The position numbers were made by a program, and so were the translations under genes. Below, one piece after another: positions 59,534 to 60,631 of a DNA stretch of 60,631 nucleotides. The notes beneath the pieces are model-generated. The model saw nothing but the letters and a program-made list of their open reading frames with translations. It made no database searches and was not told the DNA's origin. Every line of letters starts with the position of its first letter. Position 1 is the first letter of the stretch. Source of the DNA: CAYSWK01 sp964434735 (lineage in GTDB: Archaea > Micrarchaeota > Micrarchaeia > Anstonellales > Bilamarchaeaceae); the NCBI GenBank assembly GCA_964434735.1, contig CAYSWK010000003.1, positions 1 to 60,631 on the forward strand. The letters are read 5' to 3'.

Positions 59534-60328
59534 ATGGACCTCCTTCCTAAACTCCTTAAAAAACCCCTCTCTTCATTTGGAAAAGATTTTGCACAAGAAG
59601 TCATAAAAGAATTTGAATCAGAAACCACCCTTTCTAGTACGAATAAACTTCAAACTCTTTTAGATATTTACAAAAAAGAGCTTGCAACAAAAGCTAGAAA
59701 ATCAAAACTTAAAAAAGCACGAAAATACCTAGAACAAGCAGAAATTCAAGTAATGACTATGGCTAATCTAAGACATAAAAAAGTCTACAGTGATGGATCT
59801 CAACCACGCCAAAAAACAGAATTCCAAAAACCTTTTCAAAAAGGGGAAGTTGCAAAACTGCTTGAGGAGGCAAAAAATGAACGGATTACGCAGGTAGTTA
59901 ATGAAATAACAAATCAGATCATTTCAAGTTACCGAGGTTCTGATAAATCAGCTGAAAAATTATTATCCCAAAACAGGGATGTCGTTCTAGCATTTGTTGA
60001 GCAATATATTCAGTATGTCTTAAAGCCCGAACCGCGTGGAACATTTTCTGATATGGTAACTACTCCAAAAGGTCCTTTTAGGGTAAGAAAGAAAATGAAC
60101 CCCGAGACTCGTAATGAAGTGCGGGATTGGTTTACCTATGGTTTTCAACAGGGCCGAGACCGTATTGACATACTTTTAAATATTGCCCATATGAAAATTG
60201 GAATATTGCATGTGGGCTTCCATTCGGGACATAGCGACTCAATATATAATTTGACTGCGGCCCATGCAGAAAAATTATCACATGATATCAGAACAGAGGT
60301 AGAACGCCTTCGAAAGGCGGCAGCTTAG
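59534..60328 (+). CDS. Unknown basic helical protein
   Basis: A 264-residue protein, rich in Lys and Glu helices, without membrane segments or recognised motifs. Residues about 20-110 may form a coiled coil. Start ATG at 59534 follows a TATATTCC-type promoter. Ends with a 4-nt overlap with the convergent last gene. Confidence 0.5.
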   Translation: MDLLPKLLKKPLSSFGKDFAQEVIKEFESETTLSSTNKLQTLLDIYKKELATKARKSKLKKARKYLEQAEIQVMTMANLRHKKVYSDGSQPRQKTEFQKPFQKGEVAKLLEEAKNERITQVVNEITNQIISSYRGSDKSAEKLLSQNRDVVLAFVEQYIQYVLKPEPRGTFSDMVTTPKGPFRVRKKMNPETRNEVRDWFTYGFQQGRDRIDILLNIAHMKIGILHVGFHSGHSDSIYNLTAAHAEKLSHDIRTEVERLRKAAA

Positions 60329-60627
60329 CAATTAATCAACTGTTTTATTTCTTCAAAAACCCTAAGGTTCGGCTCTCCGTTCGCTTCATATGCTGACTTC
60401 ATAAGAATTTCAAATACTTCTGTTTTTTTAGGCCCCGTCAAAGCAACTCCTAAAAAGTTAATTTGCAAAGGATTTAATTCGCCAAGAAATCGTGTAAAAT
60501 TAATGTTTAACCCTTCAAGAAGGGGACCTAGTGCAGTCGTTCTGCAAAATGAACGAAGACGCAAGGGACGCATGCGCGCCTTATACAATTTAACGCGAGG
60601 ATTATGATAAAAAATTTTAACTGTCAT
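60325..60627 (-). CDS. Unknown small basic protein
   Basis: A 100-residue protein beginning at the ATG at 60625-60627, almost at the window edge, so a longer N-terminus beyond the window cannot be excluded. Basic N-terminal half (RVKLYKARMRPLRLRSFCR), then hydrophobic and helical segments. No family recognised. Confidence 0.5.
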   Translation of the reverse strand: MTVKIFYHNPRVKLYKARMRPLRLRSFCRTTALGPLLEGLNINFTRFLGELNPLQINFLGVALTGPKKTEVFEILMKSAYEANGEPNLRVFEEIKQLINC

Positions 60628-60631
60628 CGAT

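Overview
The window is archaeal chromosomal DNA from an uncultured lineage; a run of 10 Ns at 16339-16348 points to a draft or metagenome assembly. Archaeal information-processing genes set the domain: Orc1/Cdc6, a primase small subunit, aIF5B, RNase P protein Rnp2/Pop5, a TrmI-type tRNA methyltransferase, translin, proteasome alpha, an ATP-dependent DNA ligase and two tRNA genes with bulge-helix-bulge-type introns. Archaeal versions of metabolic genes agree: PurP, GTP-dependent dephospho-CoA kinase, geranylgeranyl reductase, and thiolase with its DUF35 partner. Many starts follow a TATA box within 25-40 nt. Dense packing, many orphan single genes and intron-rich tRNAs suggest a small-genome group such as the Micrarchaeota/Diapherotrites side of DPANN, but that placement is inference.

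Layout. 0-5.4 kb is an accessory defence island. It has two leftward unknown genes, then a rightward operon of a CARF-wHTH (Csa3-like) regulator, a DpnII-type methylase, a DpnII-type endonuclease and a second amino-methyltransferase, closed by a convergent tyrosine recombinase. 5.4-16 kb holds LemA/DUF2207, a primase with an extra domain, pyrophosphatase, an ICMT-like methyltransferase, tRNA-Leu with a tRNA-like element, TrmI, Rnp2, CorA and PyrD. 16-27 kb holds a gene split by the assembly gap, DNA ligase, acylphosphatase-translin, a membrane pseudokinase, VapBC, UMP kinase, a nucleotidyltransferase-like protein, CutA, DUF35-thiolase, a soluble active kinase and proteasome alpha. 27-41 kb holds a Cas2-like protein, a lone KorB, PyrK, an ABC-2 exporter, RpiA, dephospho-CoA kinase, PRC-barrel, Orc1/Cdc6 with repeats that may mark an origin, a duplicated beta-carbonic-anhydrase-like protein and PurP. 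41-48 kb holds an aminotransferase and an apparently iron-responsive cluster (FTR1 permease, TPR-AAA+ ATPase, two DtxR-family regulators) with shared palindromic operators. 48-60.6 kb holds a gene interrupted by an in-frame TAG, tRNA-Met in a repeat-rich gap, MetAP, GGR, a RecJ-like DHH protein, aIF5B and several unrecognised genes.

The strongest unusual observations are these. Both tRNAs carry two introns, one at 37/38 and one in the T arm. The tRNA-Met anticodon intron contains C/D-box-like motifs. A 70-nt tRNA-like element with the same acceptor stem lies between a TATA box and tRNA-Leu. A CARF-wHTH protein leads a restriction-modification operon. A tandem beta-carbonic-anhydrase-like protein has complementary ligand loss in its halves. 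One kinase-like membrane protein has lost its key catalytic residues. A palindrome links the FTR1, AAA+ and DtxR promoters.
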